DNA of 64,000 nt. Origin: Rossellomorea marisflavi. GTDB taxonomy: Bacteria > Bacillota > Bacilli > Bacillales > Bacillaceae_B. The notes under the pieces are model-generated. The model was not told where the DNA came from, did not search any database, and was given only the letters and a program-made list of their open reading frames with translations. A program made the translations under genes and the position numbers. Of the stretch, positions 51,511-60,407 are shown piece after piece. The first letter of the stretch is position 1. Every line of letters starts with the position of its first letter. Where the stretch lies: positions 2,382,501 through 2,446,500 of the forward strand of contig CP033051.1 of assembly GCA_003667865.1 (NCBI GenBank). The letters run 5' to 3'.

Positions 51511-52383
51511 TTGGAACAAAGACTCCTATTAGAAAACAACATGAGAATAAACGTCTCTTATAAAAAACAAGACAAACCAACGATTCTCCTCCTACATTTT
51601 AGTGGAGGAACACTACAAATGTGGAACGGTGTTATGCCAATATTTGAAGAAAGCTACTCAATAATTGCTCCAGACATTCGGGGGCATGGGAAGTCAGATA
51701 AGCCTTTGGAAGGATATCATATTGAAGATATGGCAGAGGACTTGTATTTTCTTCTAAAAAAGCTAGAGGTTTCGTCTTGTCATATTATTGGGAGTTCAAT
51801 GGGTGCGGAAATTGGACTTTGTCTTGCAGCAAGGCATCCAGAATTGGTCTTATCACTTGTGTGCGAGGGTGCATTTTATAATGAATTTGGACAATATGGT
51901 TTATTCAATGGAAGTGCCGAAGAAATACAAGCAGAGAAAGATCGGCAGCAAAAGCAGTTGGTAGCCCGAGAGCTGAAGGAGTATTCTTCAAAAGAAGAGT
52001 TTGTACGTTCCACTGAAGAGCAATTTAAGGCACAAGGGTTTTGGAATAACTATTTTAGAGTATATGTTGATAGCCTAGCTGACGAAACAGAAGAAGGTAT
52101 GTATACCTCTCATTATAAAAATTATGTGCGAATACAGTACATCCAAAACTATTGGGACTTACGTTTTGAAGAATACTATAAAAATATAAAATGCCCCATT
52201 TTATTCCTACCAAGTAACGAAGAATTCGAAAATGTAAAGATTAAAGAAAGTCTAAAAGCCTTTACAGAGCTTGTTTCAAAATACGAGGTTCGACAAGTTG
52301 ATCATACCTCACATGCTTACGTTTGGATGCAGGAACCACGAAAAGCATCGTCTCTTGTTAAGAATTTTTTAGAGTCTTTGTAA
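51511..52383 (+). CDS. Alpha/beta hydrolase, unknown substrate
   Basis: A 290-residue alpha/beta-hydrolase fold protein. The oxyanion region is LLLHFSGGTLQMW (about residues 26-38). RGHGKSDKP (57-65) is typical of the fold. The nucleophile elbow is IIGSSMGAEIG with Ser96, and the catalytic His lies in QVDHTSHAYVWM (about 265-276). A helical lid is at about 130-175. The start is TTG 51511. Its binding site (AAAGG) is weak and the spacing long, so the start is uncertain. It stands alone between DUF3231 and the YebC-family gene. No substrate can be assigned. Confidence 0.85.
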   Translation: MEQRLLLENNMRINVSYKKQDKPTILLLHFSGGTLQMWNGVMPIFEESYSIIAPDIRGHGKSDKPLEGYHIEDMAEDLYFLLKKLEVSSCHIIGSSMGAEIGLCLAARHPELVLSLVCEGAFYNEFGQYGLFNGSAEEIQAEKDRQQKQLVARELKEYSSKEEFVRSTEEQFKAQGFWNNYFRVYVDSLADETEEGMYTSHYKNYVRIQYIQNYWDLRFEEYYKNIKCPILFLPSNEEFENVKIKESLKAFTELVSKYEVRQVDHTSHAYVWMQEPRKASSLVKNFLESL

Positions 52384-52528
52384 ATGGATTAGTGAAACAA
52401 ATTGCAGCACACTCTCGTAATACCTTTAGGTTTTGATGTATAATAGTTTAGTGTCTATAAACCGTATTTTTTGTTTGAATATATGAAAGCCAATTTATAA
52501 GATTCAAAGTTGAAAGTGAGTGAACATA

Positions 52529-53248
52529 ATGGGTCGTAAGTGGAACAACATTAAAGAAAAGAAGGCAGCAAAAGATAAAAATACGAGTCGTATTTATGCG
52601 AAGTTTGGTCGTGAGATCTATGTTGCAGCAAAACAAGGTGAGCCAGATCCAGAGTTAAACCAAAATTTAAAATTCGTGTTAGAGCGTGCGAAAACATATA
52701 ATGTACCGAAACATATTATCGACCGAGCAATTGAAAAAGCAAAAGGTGGAGCCGAGGAGAACTACGATGAGCTACGCTATGAAGGATTTGGACCTAATGG
52801 ATCCATGGTGATCGTGGATGCATTAACGAATAATGTGAATCGTACAGCTTCTGAAGTACGTGCTGCCTTTGGTAAAAATGGTGGGAATATGGGTGTAAGT
52901 GGCTCTGTATCATATATGTTTGATGCTACAGCAGTTATTGGTGTCGAAGGAAAATCAGCAGATGAAGTGTTAGAAATTCTTATGGAAGCTGATGTCGATG
53001 CTCGAGACATTTTTGAAGAAGAAGAAGCAGTAATTGTGTATGCGGAGCCTGACCAATTCCATGCTGTTCAAGAAGCATTTAAAGGTGCAGGAATTACAGA
53101 TTTTACAGTAGCGGAGTTAACAATGCTTGCTCAGAGTGATGTCACACTTCCAGAAGATGCTCAGCAACAATTTGAAAAAATGATTGATGCAATTGAGGAT
53201 TTAGAGGATGTTCAACAAGTGTACCATAATGTTGATTTAGGAGAATAA
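52529..53248 (+). CDS. YebC/PmpR-family transcriptional regulatory protein (YeeN-like)
   Basis: A 239-residue protein of the YebC family, which includes transcription regulators and, more recently, translation factors for proline-rich stalls. The N-terminus [20 protein letters not shown] matches the YeeN/YeeI subgroup rather than canonical Yeb[30 protein letters not shown] and [19 protein letters not shown] (about 80-98) follow, then [18 protein letters not shown] 52520 is upstream in frame; ATG 52529 gives the conserved N-terminus after GTGAGTGAACATA. It is monocistronic with a terminator at 53256. Confidence 0.94.
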   Translation: MGRKWNNIKEKKAAKDKNTSRIYAKFGREIYVAAKQGEPDPELNQNLKFVLERAKTYNVPKHIIDRAIEKAKGGAEENYDELRYEGFGPNGSMVIVDALTNNVNRTASEVRAAFGKNGGNMGVSGSVSYMFDATAVIGVEGKSADEVLEILMEADVDARDIFEEEEAVIVYAEPDQFHAVQEAFKGAGITDFTVAELTMLAQSDVTLPEDAQQQFEKMIDAIEDLEDVQQVYHNVDLGE

Positions 53249-53255
53249 TAACAGT

Positions 53256-53292
53256 AAAAAGCAGACGCCTTAATAAAGGGTCTGCTTTTTTT
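53256..53292 (+). terminator. Terminator of the YebC-family gene
   Basis: AAAAAGCAGACGCCT/AGGGTCTGCTTTTT imperfect stem with a T-run. Confidence 0.85.
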
Positions 53293-53313
53293 GGTGTATC
53301 CTACTGATTGTAT

Positions 53314-53811
53314 TTAACGTCTTATATATACTCTTGTACCATTAGGCACAAGATTTGCTAGCTCTAAAACGTCTTCATTATACATTCGGATACATCCCTG
53401 TGAAACAGCTTTTCCTATAGAAGATGGGTTATTTGTTCCGTGAATACCATAGTGGTTTTTTGAAAGAGTTAACCACATAGCTCCGAATGGGCCGCCAGGG
53501 TTCGGAGCACGGTTCACAATAACAAAGTCACCAACAGGCGTCCTAGAGACCATTTGACCAACTGCAATTGGATACGTTTTTACTGTACTACCATTTTTCT
53601 TAAGTGTTAATGTTCGGTTTGCAGTTGATATGTGAACACTATACGGAATGGTGTCAGGGTTGGGGATAGTAGGAATCGTAATGGCTTGCCCTACATAAAT
53701 GACACTAGGGTTCGCAATCTGATTTACTTGTACTAGCTTTTGAAAGGAAACTCTATAATCCTGTGAGATGGACCATAATGTTTCATTAGGCTTCACGATA
53801 TGCTGATACAT
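53314..53811 (-). CDS. LysM plus L,D-transpeptidase (YkuD-like)
   Basis: A 165-residue cell-wall enzyme close in size to B. subtilis YkuD (spore-associated). An N-terminal LysM domain (residues 2-46, [19 protein letters not shown]) binds peptidoglycan. The YkuD domain (about 57-165) has catalytic His 124 in [13 protein letters not shown] and Cys 140 in [11 protein letters not shown]. No signal peptide is visible, as in YkuD, so in sporulation it may act from the mother cell or be exported otherwise. ATG 53811 follows AAGGAGGTCAATATTT. Confidence 0.95.
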   Translation of the reverse strand: MYQHIVKPNETLWSISQDYRVSFQKLVQVNQIANPSVIYVGQAITIPTIPNPDTIPYSVHISTANRTLTLKKNGSTVKTYPIAVGQMVSRTPVGDFVIVNRAPNPGGPFGAMWLTLSKNHYGIHGTNNPSSIGKAVSQGCIRMYNEDVLELANLVPNGTRVYIRR

Positions 53812-54042
53812 AAATATTGACCTCCTTATTCATACTCCCTTACATTATTGATATGTAGATTTATAGGATAAGGAACCAGTATATAGATTGGTAAGTTCTA
53901 AGTCTAAGCTTATAAGCTAACGTATTCCTCGTTAGTATTGTTGTTGATAAAATTAGAATGAAACATAATGAAACGAATTTGATGCTATAGGTACACGTGC
54001 ATAATATAAGTAAATAGCCCATTGGAAAGCAGGAAAATGGAA

Positions 54043-54966
54043 ATGAAGAAGATCTATAAGAATTATGATGATATTAAAAATGAGCATACATTTCATGATT
54101 TTATAAAATGGTCAAGGGAAAGAAGGGCAAATAAGAAGGATTTATCTGTAGGGATTGAACAATATGAACAGAAAGAAATTGAAAAATTGCAAGAGAATCG
54201 GACGAAAATATCTATTACATGGATAGGGCATTCCACATTCCTTATTCAAGCAAACGGTTTGAACATTTTAACAGATCCTGTTTGGGCAAATCGAATGGGT
54301 GCGCAAAAAAGGTTGACCAAGCCTGGTCTTGCCCTATCGGAACTTCCCCCAATTGATATTATTTTAATCTCTCATGGGCACTATGACCACCTTCATTTTG
54401 GATCAATTCGAAGGATAAAAGGGGAGCCTACGATTTATGTACCGATAGGTTTAAAGTCAGCATTTACACGAAGAGGCTATAAAAAAGTTATAGAAGCAAA
54501 TTGGTGGGATGACTTCAAACATAAAGAACTTCACCTTCATTTTGTCCCAGCACAGCATTGGACAAAGAGAACACTAAATGATACAAATACCTCTCACTGG
54601 GGAGGTTGGGTACTTCAAGGTGCTACGAAAGATCAGCCTTCTATTTATTTTGTTGGTGATACAGGTTATTTTAGAGGTTTTAAAGAAATACAAGAGAGAT
54701 ACTCGTTAGACTACGTTTTAATGCCAATTGGTGCTTATGAACCAGAATGGTTTATGGCTGTATCGCATATTAATCCTGAAGATGCAGTAAAGGCATTTCT
54801 AGAGTTGAAAGGGAAATATTTTATTCCCATGCACTACGGAGCATACCGATTGGCAGATGATACAGGACCAGAGGCATTGGCTCGATTAACAAAGGAATGG
54901 GAGAGACTACAATTAGAAGAAGAAAAGTTAAAGGCTCTTCTAATCGGGGAAACGTTATGGGTTTGA
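54043..54966 (+). CDS. MBL-fold metal-dependent hydrolase (NAPE-PLD/UlaG-like)
   Basis: About 307 residues of the metallo-beta-lactamase superfamily. The metal motif is LISHGHYDHLHFGSIRR (about residues 112-128). The leading WIGHSTFLIQANGLNILTDP (about 65-84) and the following VPAQHWTKRTLNDTNTSHWGG are typical of the NAPE-phospholipase D-like branch, and FVGDTGYF and IPMHYGAY give further metal ligands. No signal peptide is present. TTG 54022 and ATG 54037 are also in frame; AGGA is spaced 8 bases from ATG 54043. The substrate is unknown, with a lipid or cyclic phosphodiester as the family candidates. Confidence 0.9.
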   Translation: MKKIYKNYDDIKNEHTFHDFIKWSRERRANKKDLSVGIEQYEQKEIEKLQENRTKISITWIGHSTFLIQANGLNILTDPVWANRMGAQKRLTKPGLALSELPPIDIILISHGHYDHLHFGSIRRIKGEPTIYVPIGLKSAFTRRGYKKVIEANWWDDFKHKELHLHFVPAQHWTKRTLNDTNTSHWGGWVLQGATKDQPSIYFVGDTGYFRGFKEIQERYSLDYVLMPIGAYEPEWFMAVSHINPEDAVKAFLELKGKYFIPMHYGAYRLADDTGPEALARLTKEWERLQLEEEKLKALLIGETLWV

Positions 54967-55020
54967 ATTTTCGATTATGATATGATTAGTTCGGATATAT
55001 AAGAGATAAGAGGGGATATA

Positions 55021-56127
55021 ATGGGTTCTCGTATACAAAAACTAGCGAAAAATGTTATTGAGTATTCGCTTGACGTTCAATTGGGTGAAAATGTTCTAAT
55101 ACAATCGTTAAATGTAAAAGATGAATATGCACTTTCTGCCTTCATTGAAGAGATTCATAACAGGGGTGGTCATGCATTTGTTGATATTGCTGATTTTACT
55201 GTAAGACGAAAGCTGCAAATGAAAGGGACTGAAGAGCAGTTTAAGCTCGAAGCTCGTTTGCGTTTAGAGAGAATGAAAGAAATGGATGCCGTTTTATTAT
55301 TTTTAGGTGAAGACAACTTATCAGAGTTTTCCGATGTTCCAGCAGAGCAAAGTGATCTCTATCAAAACATCCATAAGCCAGTAAATGATGAAATGATGAA
55401 AAAGAAATGGGTTATTTTAAATTATCCAACAAAAGCTTATGCACAAATGGCTGAAATGAGTATGGAGGCATATACAGACTTTTTATTTAAGACGTGTTCA
55501 ATAGACTATAGTAAAATGTCAAAAGCAATGGATGCACTAGTCGATAAAATGAATCGAACAGAACAAGTTCGAATTGTAGCGCCGAATACAGATTTATCTT
55601 TCTCCATTAAAGGCATGCCAGCAATAAAATGTGATGGGAAAATCAATCTTCCAGATGGAGAAGTATTTACAGCTCCTATTCTCGACTCTGTAAATGGCAC
55701 AATTACTTTTAATACAAAGTCTATTTATCGGGGGCATACCTTCCAAAACATTTCATTATCATTTAAGAATGGGAAGGTTATTGATTTTTCTAGTGATAAT
55801 AATGAAAAATTAAGAGCACTACTTGACTCAGATGAAGGTTCACGCTTTATAGGAGAATTTGCTATTGGTGTAAATCCTTATATTAATCGAATCATGAACG
55901 ATATCGGCTTCGATGAGAAGATTAATGGAAGCATCCACTTTGCATTAGGTGAAGCCTATGAGGTCGCAGATAACGGAAACAAATCAACCGTTCACTGGGA
56001 TATTGTTCAATTACATAAGCCTGAATATGGTGGAGGAGAAATCTATTTTGATAACACTCTGATCAGCAAGGACGGCTTATTTGTTATTGAAGAATTAATA
56101 CCCTTAAACCCAGAAAATTTGCTATAA
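55021..56127 (+). CDS. M29-family aminopeptidase (AmpS/PepS-like)
   Basis: A 368-residue leucyl-type aminopeptidase of family M29, somewhat shorter than the usual 410. The N-terminal domain (about 1-180) has VIEYSLDVQLGENVLIQ. The metal-binding C-terminal domain contains GEFAIGVNPYINRIMNDIGF (about 279-298, Glu), SIHFALGEAYE (about 306-316, His and Glu) and STVHWDIVQ (about 324-332, His and Asp), which supply the double cobalt/zinc site. ATG 55021 follows AAGAGGGGATATA. It lies 54 bases after the MBL gene and may be co-transcribed. It ends before a strong terminator. Confidence 0.92.
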   Translation: MGSRIQKLAKNVIEYSLDVQLGENVLIQSLNVKDEYALSAFIEEIHNRGGHAFVDIADFTVRRKLQMKGTEEQFKLEARLRLERMKEMDAVLLFLGEDNLSEFSDVPAEQSDLYQNIHKPVNDEMMKKKWVILNYPTKAYAQMAEMSMEAYTDFLFKTCSIDYSKMSKAMDALVDKMNRTEQVRIVAPNTDLSFSIKGMPAIKCDGKINLPDGEVFTAPILDSVNGTITFNTKSIYRGHTFQNISLSFKNGKVIDFSSDNNEKLRALLDSDEGSRFIGEFAIGVNPYINRIMNDIGFDEKINGSIHFALGEAYEVADNGNKSTVHWDIVQLHKPEYGGGEIYFDNTLISKDGLFVIEELIPLNPENLL

Positions 56128-56130
56128 CAT

Positions 56131-56166
56131 AAAGGTCCGTCCCCACTTTATAGGGACGGACCTTTA
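56131..56166. terminator. Terminator sharing the GGTCCGTCCC motif
   Basis: AAAGGTCCGTCCC/GGGACGGACCTTT perfect 13-bp stem with a 9-base loop, between convergent genes. The stem core equals that of the mtl operon terminator at 27199. Confidence 0.9.
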
Positions 56167-56198
56167 TCGTTATGGATGTTTTTCATTTAGTCTGTTTT

Positions 56199-57023
56199 CT
56201 ATTCTCGATGAAGAGGAAGCGTTGAACAGCGGAAGGAGCCTCCAGACTTTGCGACTTCACTCATGTCAATTTCAATGATCGTATATCCTTTTTTCTTTAG
56301 AACTTCATTGATTTGCTTATTTTGAAGCTGGCTTATGATTCGTTTATTTCCAATAGATAGGAGATTGGGTCCAAGCACCTGATCTGTTTCGGAAACAGGA
56401 ATTAGTTCATAACGACTTGCTAAAAGCTTTTCCACTTTCTTATCAATAACTCCTGGGAGGAATAGGGCCTCTGTAGGGGATATAATATTAAAAACGCAAT
56501 CTAGATGGAGATACTTCTCGTGAAAAGGAACAGCAGTAACCTCATAGTGGGGTAAAATCTTTTGTATATGCTCTATAGCTTTTATGCTCGTTCGGTTGCT
56601 CACTCCAATATACACATGCTTGTTATCAATCAAAACGTCTCCACCCTCAATAGTATCACCAATTAATGTGTAATAGGATAGGTGTTCTTTCTCTAACCAC
56701 TTTTTTAAAACCTCTTCCTCGCCTGTCCTTACATCATGTGCTAGTCTTGAAACAAACATAATGTGACCAATAACAAATCCTACATCTCTCATGAAGACTT
56801 GTTCAGGATATTTTTTTCTTTGCCGGAGGTTTACGATGTTCACTCCATTTTCCTTTAATGCTTTCACAAAATGCTTATGCTGTTTGACAGCTAGCTTTCG
56901 ATTGAATTCTTTGTTTTTACTTCCCTTTATTGCCATTGTCATGTGCTTTGGAGTTGTGACAATGACATTCTGTAATGCATCATATTCAGTAGAGCAAGAA
57001 ATAGTATGAACCTGTTTATTCAT
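56199..57023 (-). CDS. Amidinotransferase/DDAH-family hydrolase
   Basis: A 274-residue protein of the guanidino-group-modifying (pentein) superfamily, near dimethylarginine dimethylaminohydrolases. The substrate-binding Asp is in FMRDVGFVIG (about 77-86), the Glu in DTIEGGDVLI (about 123-132), the catalytic His in LHLDCVFNIISP (about 170-181), and the nucleophile Cys266 in GGSFRCSTLPL at the C-terminus. All catalytic positions are present, so it should hydrolyse a guanidino compound such as methylated arginine or arginine itself. ATG 57023 follows AAGGGAGATTTTTA. It is a single gene with no arginine pathway gene beside it, though a RocB-like gene ends the window. Confidence 0.87.
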   Translation of the reverse strand: MNKQVHTISCSTEYDALQNVIVTTPKHMTMAIKGSKNKEFNRKLAVKQHKHFVKALKENGVNIVNLRQRKKYPEQVFMRDVGFVIGHIMFVSRLAHDVRTGEEEVLKKWLEKEHLSYYTLIGDTIEGGDVLIDNKHVYIGVSNRTSIKAIEHIQKILPHYEVTAVPFHEKYLHLDCVFNIISPTEALFLPGVIDKKVEKLLASRYELIPVSETDQVLGPNLLSIGNKRIISQLQNKQINEVLKKKGYTIIEIDMSEVAKSGGSFRCSTLPLHRE

Positions 57024-57222
57024 TAAAAATCTCCCTTATGTGCAAAGATATATGTAGTATGCTCTAGTTAATGGTTTTTTTATAATTCGTTTTTAGAATT
57101 TATCATTAGCTTCTAACATAAGGTAGTGACTTTAATAATTCGTACAAGTTTTCACAAGAACATGAAAAATAACACATTGAGTTAGTATAATAGCAAATTC
57201 ATTTTCACCTAGGAGGTATAAT

Positions 57223-57501
57223 ATGGAATGGATCACAACACAATCGTATGTTGAGGTTGACCGTAAAATTGAAGATGGAGAGCAGAAGTCATTTGAAATT
57301 GAGCAAAGTCTATTCTTATCAACAGAAAAAATCGTAAGTTCTGGCCATCAATTTACGATCGAAGAGGTGTACGACATCTCTTTTCGAAAACTGTCACAGA
57401 CATATGGATGGCTTTATTTGCACACGAACCAAGGGGTGTTTCCTTTCCGAACTAAATCAAATCCGGAATTTTTTATTAGTGAATTTAAAAAGCTGAAATA
57501 A
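57223..57501 (+). CDS. Small conserved-looking hypothetical protein, 92 residues
   Basis: A 92-residue protein without signal or membrane segment. The pattern (FEIEQSLFLSTEKIVSSGH, then VYDISFRKLSQTYGWLYLHTNQGVFPFRTKSNP) reads as beta strands ending in a helix, reminiscent of small PH-like domains such as those of YokE-type proteins, but I do not recognise the family firmly. ATG 57223 has an excellent AGGAGGTATAAT ribosome binding site. It is monocistronic or leads the following 35-residue frame. Confidence 0.8.
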   Translation: MEWITTQSYVEVDRKIEDGEQKSFEIEQSLFLSTEKIVSSGHQFTIEEVYDISFRKLSQTYGWLYLHTNQGVFPFRTKSNPEFFISEFKKLK

Positions 57502-57606
57502 AACGTATTGGCTATATGAAGGGAATTAAGTTACACGAAAGAATAAAGGATTTTAAAAATACATAGCGAACATATAAAGCAATTAATGTAGGACTGAGGT
57601 GTTCGT

Positions 57607-57714
57607 ATGGAACAATGGATTGAAAAGCTATTTTCTGAGCAATTTCTATTTCAGGCTACAAGTAAGAATCATGCAGATGCAACTCAGGCTAAAAAACAGC
57701 GTCATTTTTTATAA
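57607..57714 (+). CDS. Possible small protein, 35 residues
   Basis: A 35-codon ATG frame with GAGGTG 6 bases upstream, encoding MEQWIEKLFSEQFLFQATS followed by a polar tail ending KKQRHFL. It has an amphipathic N-terminal helix and a basic C-terminus. It lies between two well-supported genes in a 300-base gap. Short size and absent family make it tentative. Confidence 0.5.
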   Translation: MEQWIEKLFSEQFLFQATSKNHADATQAKKQRHFL

Positions 57715-57801
57715 AGATCTGGATTCTATCGTAATGTTTTGTCTTACTCTTTCTGCATCTGTATAATGAGAAACTAGAAATAATGAAGGGAGAGTGAGCC
57801 A

Positions 57802-58620
57802 ATGGAACATAAGGTTGGTTTTATTGGGTGTGGAAATATGGCTAGAGCCATTATGGGTGGATTGTTATACTCTGAGCTTTTAAAGCCTGCTGACGTAATA
57901 GTCAGTGCCAGAACAGATCAGACATTACATTATATACAAGATACATATTCAGTGCGTGTAACGAAAGATAATAAAGAGGTAGCCCAACAAGCGAATATCT
58001 TGTTTTTAGCGGTGAAGCCTGATGATTATGCAACGATTATTGAAGAAGTAAAAGAGCAAATCAATAAAGAAAAGACCATTATCGTAACGATTGCAGCTGG
58101 TCTGACGATCGAGTGGGTACAGAACAAATTTGGTGCTTCAGACTTAAAAGTAGTTCGTACTATGCCAAATACCCCTTCGCTTGTTCGACAAGGAATGACT
58201 GCGTTTAGCTGTAGCGAATCTATGAACAACGATGAGCAAACATTAATTGAACATGTATTAAATAGCTTTGGGAAATCAGAGCGAATTTCAGAGACGTTAA
58301 TGGATTCAATCCCAGCAGTTAGTGGGTCATCACCTGCTTATGTTTTTATGTTCATTGAAGCATTAGCAGATGGCGCTGTAAAACAAGGTGTATCGAGAGA
58401 TAAAGCATATCAATTGGCCGCTCAAGCAGTAAAGGGTGCAGCAGAGATGGTACTCGAAACGGGAAAACACCCTGGTGTGTTAAAGGATCAAGTATGCTCT
58501 CCTGGAGGTGCAACCATTGAAGCTGTTGCGACCTTAGAAAAAAACGGCTTTCGTGGAGCTGTACTTGAAGCGATGGAACAATGTTACCAGAAAATCATTG
58601 AATTAGGTAAGCAAACGTAG
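57802..58620 (+). CDS. proC: Pyrroline-5-carboxylate reductase (ProC family)
   Basis: A 272-residue NADPH-dependent reductase forming L-proline from pyrroline-5-carboxylate. The N-terminal dinucleotide motif GFIGCGNMARAIMGG is at residues 5-19. The C-terminal proline-site segment is PAVSGSSPAYVFMFIEALAD (about 173-192), followed by CSPGGATIEAVATLE (about 233-247). Bacillus genomes carry several paralogues (proG, proH, proI, comER), and the sequence alone does not tell which one this is. ATG 57802 follows GGGAGAGTGAGCCA. Confidence 0.95.
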   Translation: MEHKVGFIGCGNMARAIMGGLLYSELLKPADVIVSARTDQTLHYIQDTYSVRVTKDNKEVAQQANILFLAVKPDDYATIIEEVKEQINKEKTIIVTIAAGLTIEWVQNKFGASDLKVVRTMPNTPSLVRQGMTAFSCSESMNNDEQTLIEHVLNSFGKSERISETLMDSIPAVSGSSPAYVFMFIEALADGAVKQGVSRDKAYQLAAQAVKGAAEMVLETGKHPGVLKDQVCSPGGATIEAVATLEKNGFRGAVLEAMEQCYQKIIELGKQT

Positions 58621-58658
58621 TGGATGTATTGTGTTATTTTGGGCGTTGATTTAGAAAT

Positions 58659-58695
58659 AAAGAACTGGCTTCTTAAAAAAAGAGCCAGTTCTTTA
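58659..58695. terminator. Bidirectional terminator between proC-type gene and coat gene
   Basis: AAAGAACTGGCT/AGCCAGTTCTTT perfect 12-bp stem with an A/T-rich loop between convergent genes. Confidence 0.93.
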
Positions 58696-58699
58696 TTAT

Positions 58700-59362
58700 T
58701 TATTGAAGAATGTTTCCTTGCTGTTGTGTTTTACCTTGTGGGAATTGTGGTGTTCCATTACTTGGTGCATATCCTTGTAACATTTGCTGCATATCTTGTT
58801 CGTTTAGACGTGGCACCTGATAGTATCCTCTTTTGTTCTGATATAAGAAAATCTCATACGCCATCTCAACGACATTTGGAACACTATCAGCAATAACACG
58901 ACGAACAACGGGATTCGTTACTTCTAATGCTGACATTGTTAGAAGAGATGCATTTGATTTTACTAAGCCTAACATCTGTGTAGAGATACATTGATCCGAG
59001 ATTTCATTAATGTTTTGAGCTGGCTTTCTTGGTTGAGACGGTTTTAAGCCATATACAACATCATTGTTTTGATTCATATTATAGACTTGAGTGGGAGTTG
59101 AAGGCTTTTGTCCAGTCTGGAAGCATTCAACTAGTGTGTTATATGTTTGGGTTAAAAATTGGTGCTGGTTTTGACAAATCGTTTTTAGTTCTGAATCTTG
59201 AATATGTTGGGAAAGCATTAAATATTGGTCAAGAACATCTATTAAACCTGATAAATCCTCATGAACATCGAATAGTTCATGTCCACCATGATTATATTGA
59301 GGTGCTTGTGTAGTCGGTGGTGTTTGATTGTGCATGTTTGTTTGATTCATTTGGTTGTCCAT
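58700..59362 (-). CDS. CotF-like spore coat protein
   Basis: A 220-residue coat protein. The N-terminus is Asn/Gln/His-rich (MDNQMNQTNMHNQTPPTTQ). The helical core resembles the CotF/coat protein F family (YhcQ type) with LSGLIDVLDQYLMLSQHIQD and QCISTQMLGLVKSNASLLTM plus EVTNPVVRRVIADSVPN (about 145-161). The tail is Gln/Gly-rich. Low-complexity ends and lack of signal peptide fit coat assembly from the mother cell. ATG 59362 follows AGGAGGGACTCAA. A mother-cell promoter is expected but was not located. Confidence 0.88.
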   Translation of the reverse strand: MDNQMNQTNMHNQTPPTTQAPQYNHGGHELFDVHEDLSGLIDVLDQYLMLSQHIQDSELKTICQNQHQFLTQTYNTLVECFQTGQKPSTPTQVYNMNQNNDVVYGLKPSQPRKPAQNINEISDQCISTQMLGLVKSNASLLTMSALEVTNPVVRRVIADSVPNVVEMAYEIFLYQNKRGYYQVPRLNEQDMQQMLQGYAPSNGTPQFPQGKTQQQGNILQ

Positions 59363-59522
59363 TTGAGTCCCTCCTGAAAGAACTAAATTTTTCTTACTTA
59401 GTTATTTTGGAATTTAGACAAGTTTCTATGTAAGGATTTTAAGCATAAAAAAAATAATTAAATCCAATAGTGGTTTTAATTATATAGGATATAAATAAAT
59501 ATAATTCTTTATATGTGTATCA

Positions 59523-60197
59523 CTAAGGTACAGACATAAATTCAACAAATATATCTGCGGTTACACCTATCTGACCTGGCTGTACCTCAGTAGGAGTTTC
59601 TGAAGATTTTACCATTGTTGTAAATTGCATAGGTGATGGAGTTGGCTCTGAGGATTCAACGATTTTTTTAGGCTGAGGAAATAATTGCTGTCTAGAAGCC
59701 TTCGCTAATACTTGTGCTTTCTCAAATGCCTTTTCATATGCTTTAACTAATGCCAATTTATACGTTTGTTGTGTCTGAGAGTGCTTGAAATTTATATTTT
59801 GTACAATATTTGCTCCACTAGCAATGGCTGCATCAATGACGTTGCCAATTTTATCAATAACATTTATCGTTATCTGGAATAGCTGCCTGACTTCATATCC
59901 CGTAAACACTTGTTTCCCGTTTTCATAATTATATTGAGGATACACTTGGTAATTTAATGTTTGAATTTGTTGTTCAGGTATTCCTTGCTGTAGTATAGCT
60001 TGAATAATCCTTTGCGAAGTCGAATTGTTTTCCTGCTGGGCGACGGAAAGCTCCATATTCTGTGTGACAACCCCAAGAGTCACGATTGCCTGGTTTGGAG
60101 ACAGATACTCTGTATGCTCAGCGCGCACTTGGATCACATGGGAATGCTTTGCGCCTTCATGATTATGAACTCGTTGATAACCATACATATGATACAT
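59523..60197 (-). CDS. SIMPL (DUF541) domain protein
   Basis: A 224-residue SIMPL-domain protein. The conserved start VRAEHTEYLSPNQAIVTLGV (about 24-43), LQQGIPEQQIQTLNYQVYPQ (about 68-87) and GYEVRQLFQITI (about 99-110) follow the family pattern, and KAYEKAFEKAQVLAKA (about 151-166) is the typical late helix. Unlike many relatives such as E. coli YggE it has no signal peptide and begins with a Tyr/His-rich leader (MYHMYGYQRVHNHEGAKHS), which may suit coat or spore location. ATG 60197 follows GAGGGGTGTAGTCG. It lies upstream of the CotF-like gene on the same strand. Confidence 0.88.
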   Translation of the reverse strand: MYHMYGYQRVHNHEGAKHSHVIQVRAEHTEYLSPNQAIVTLGVVTQNMELSVAQQENNSTSQRIIQAILQQGIPEQQIQTLNYQVYPQYNYENGKQVFTGYEVRQLFQITINVIDKIGNVIDAAIASGANIVQNINFKHSQTQQTYKLALVKAYEKAFEKAQVLAKASRQQLFPQPKKIVESSEPTPSPMQFTTMVKSSETPTEVQPGQIGVTADIFVEFMSVP

Positions 60198-60407
60198 CGA
60201 CTACACCCCTCTTATAGCTTCTTTTCTTATACTTATGAAGCAACTACACTGGAATGCATGTCTTAAAAAAATGAATAGGAATTTTTTTCTGGTTTTGTCG
60301 AAAAAATTTGTTCGGAAGGGTAGTAATCAATTCAATTTACCTTGCTATTCTTGTAGCGGGTTTTTTTGTAGCAAATAAATACTTTACAGTAATATTGAGA
60401 CTACAAA
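60198..60407. other. Spacer before repeat copy 3
   Basis: AT-rich stretch carrying the promoter side of the SIMPL gene; no gene recognised. Confidence 0.4.

Noticed and set aside
58624-58896. 90-codon plus-strand frame with hydrophobic stretches after proC
   Set aside because: It runs antisense to the CotF-like coat gene and through the terminator; the coat gene has the good ribosome binding site and family match.
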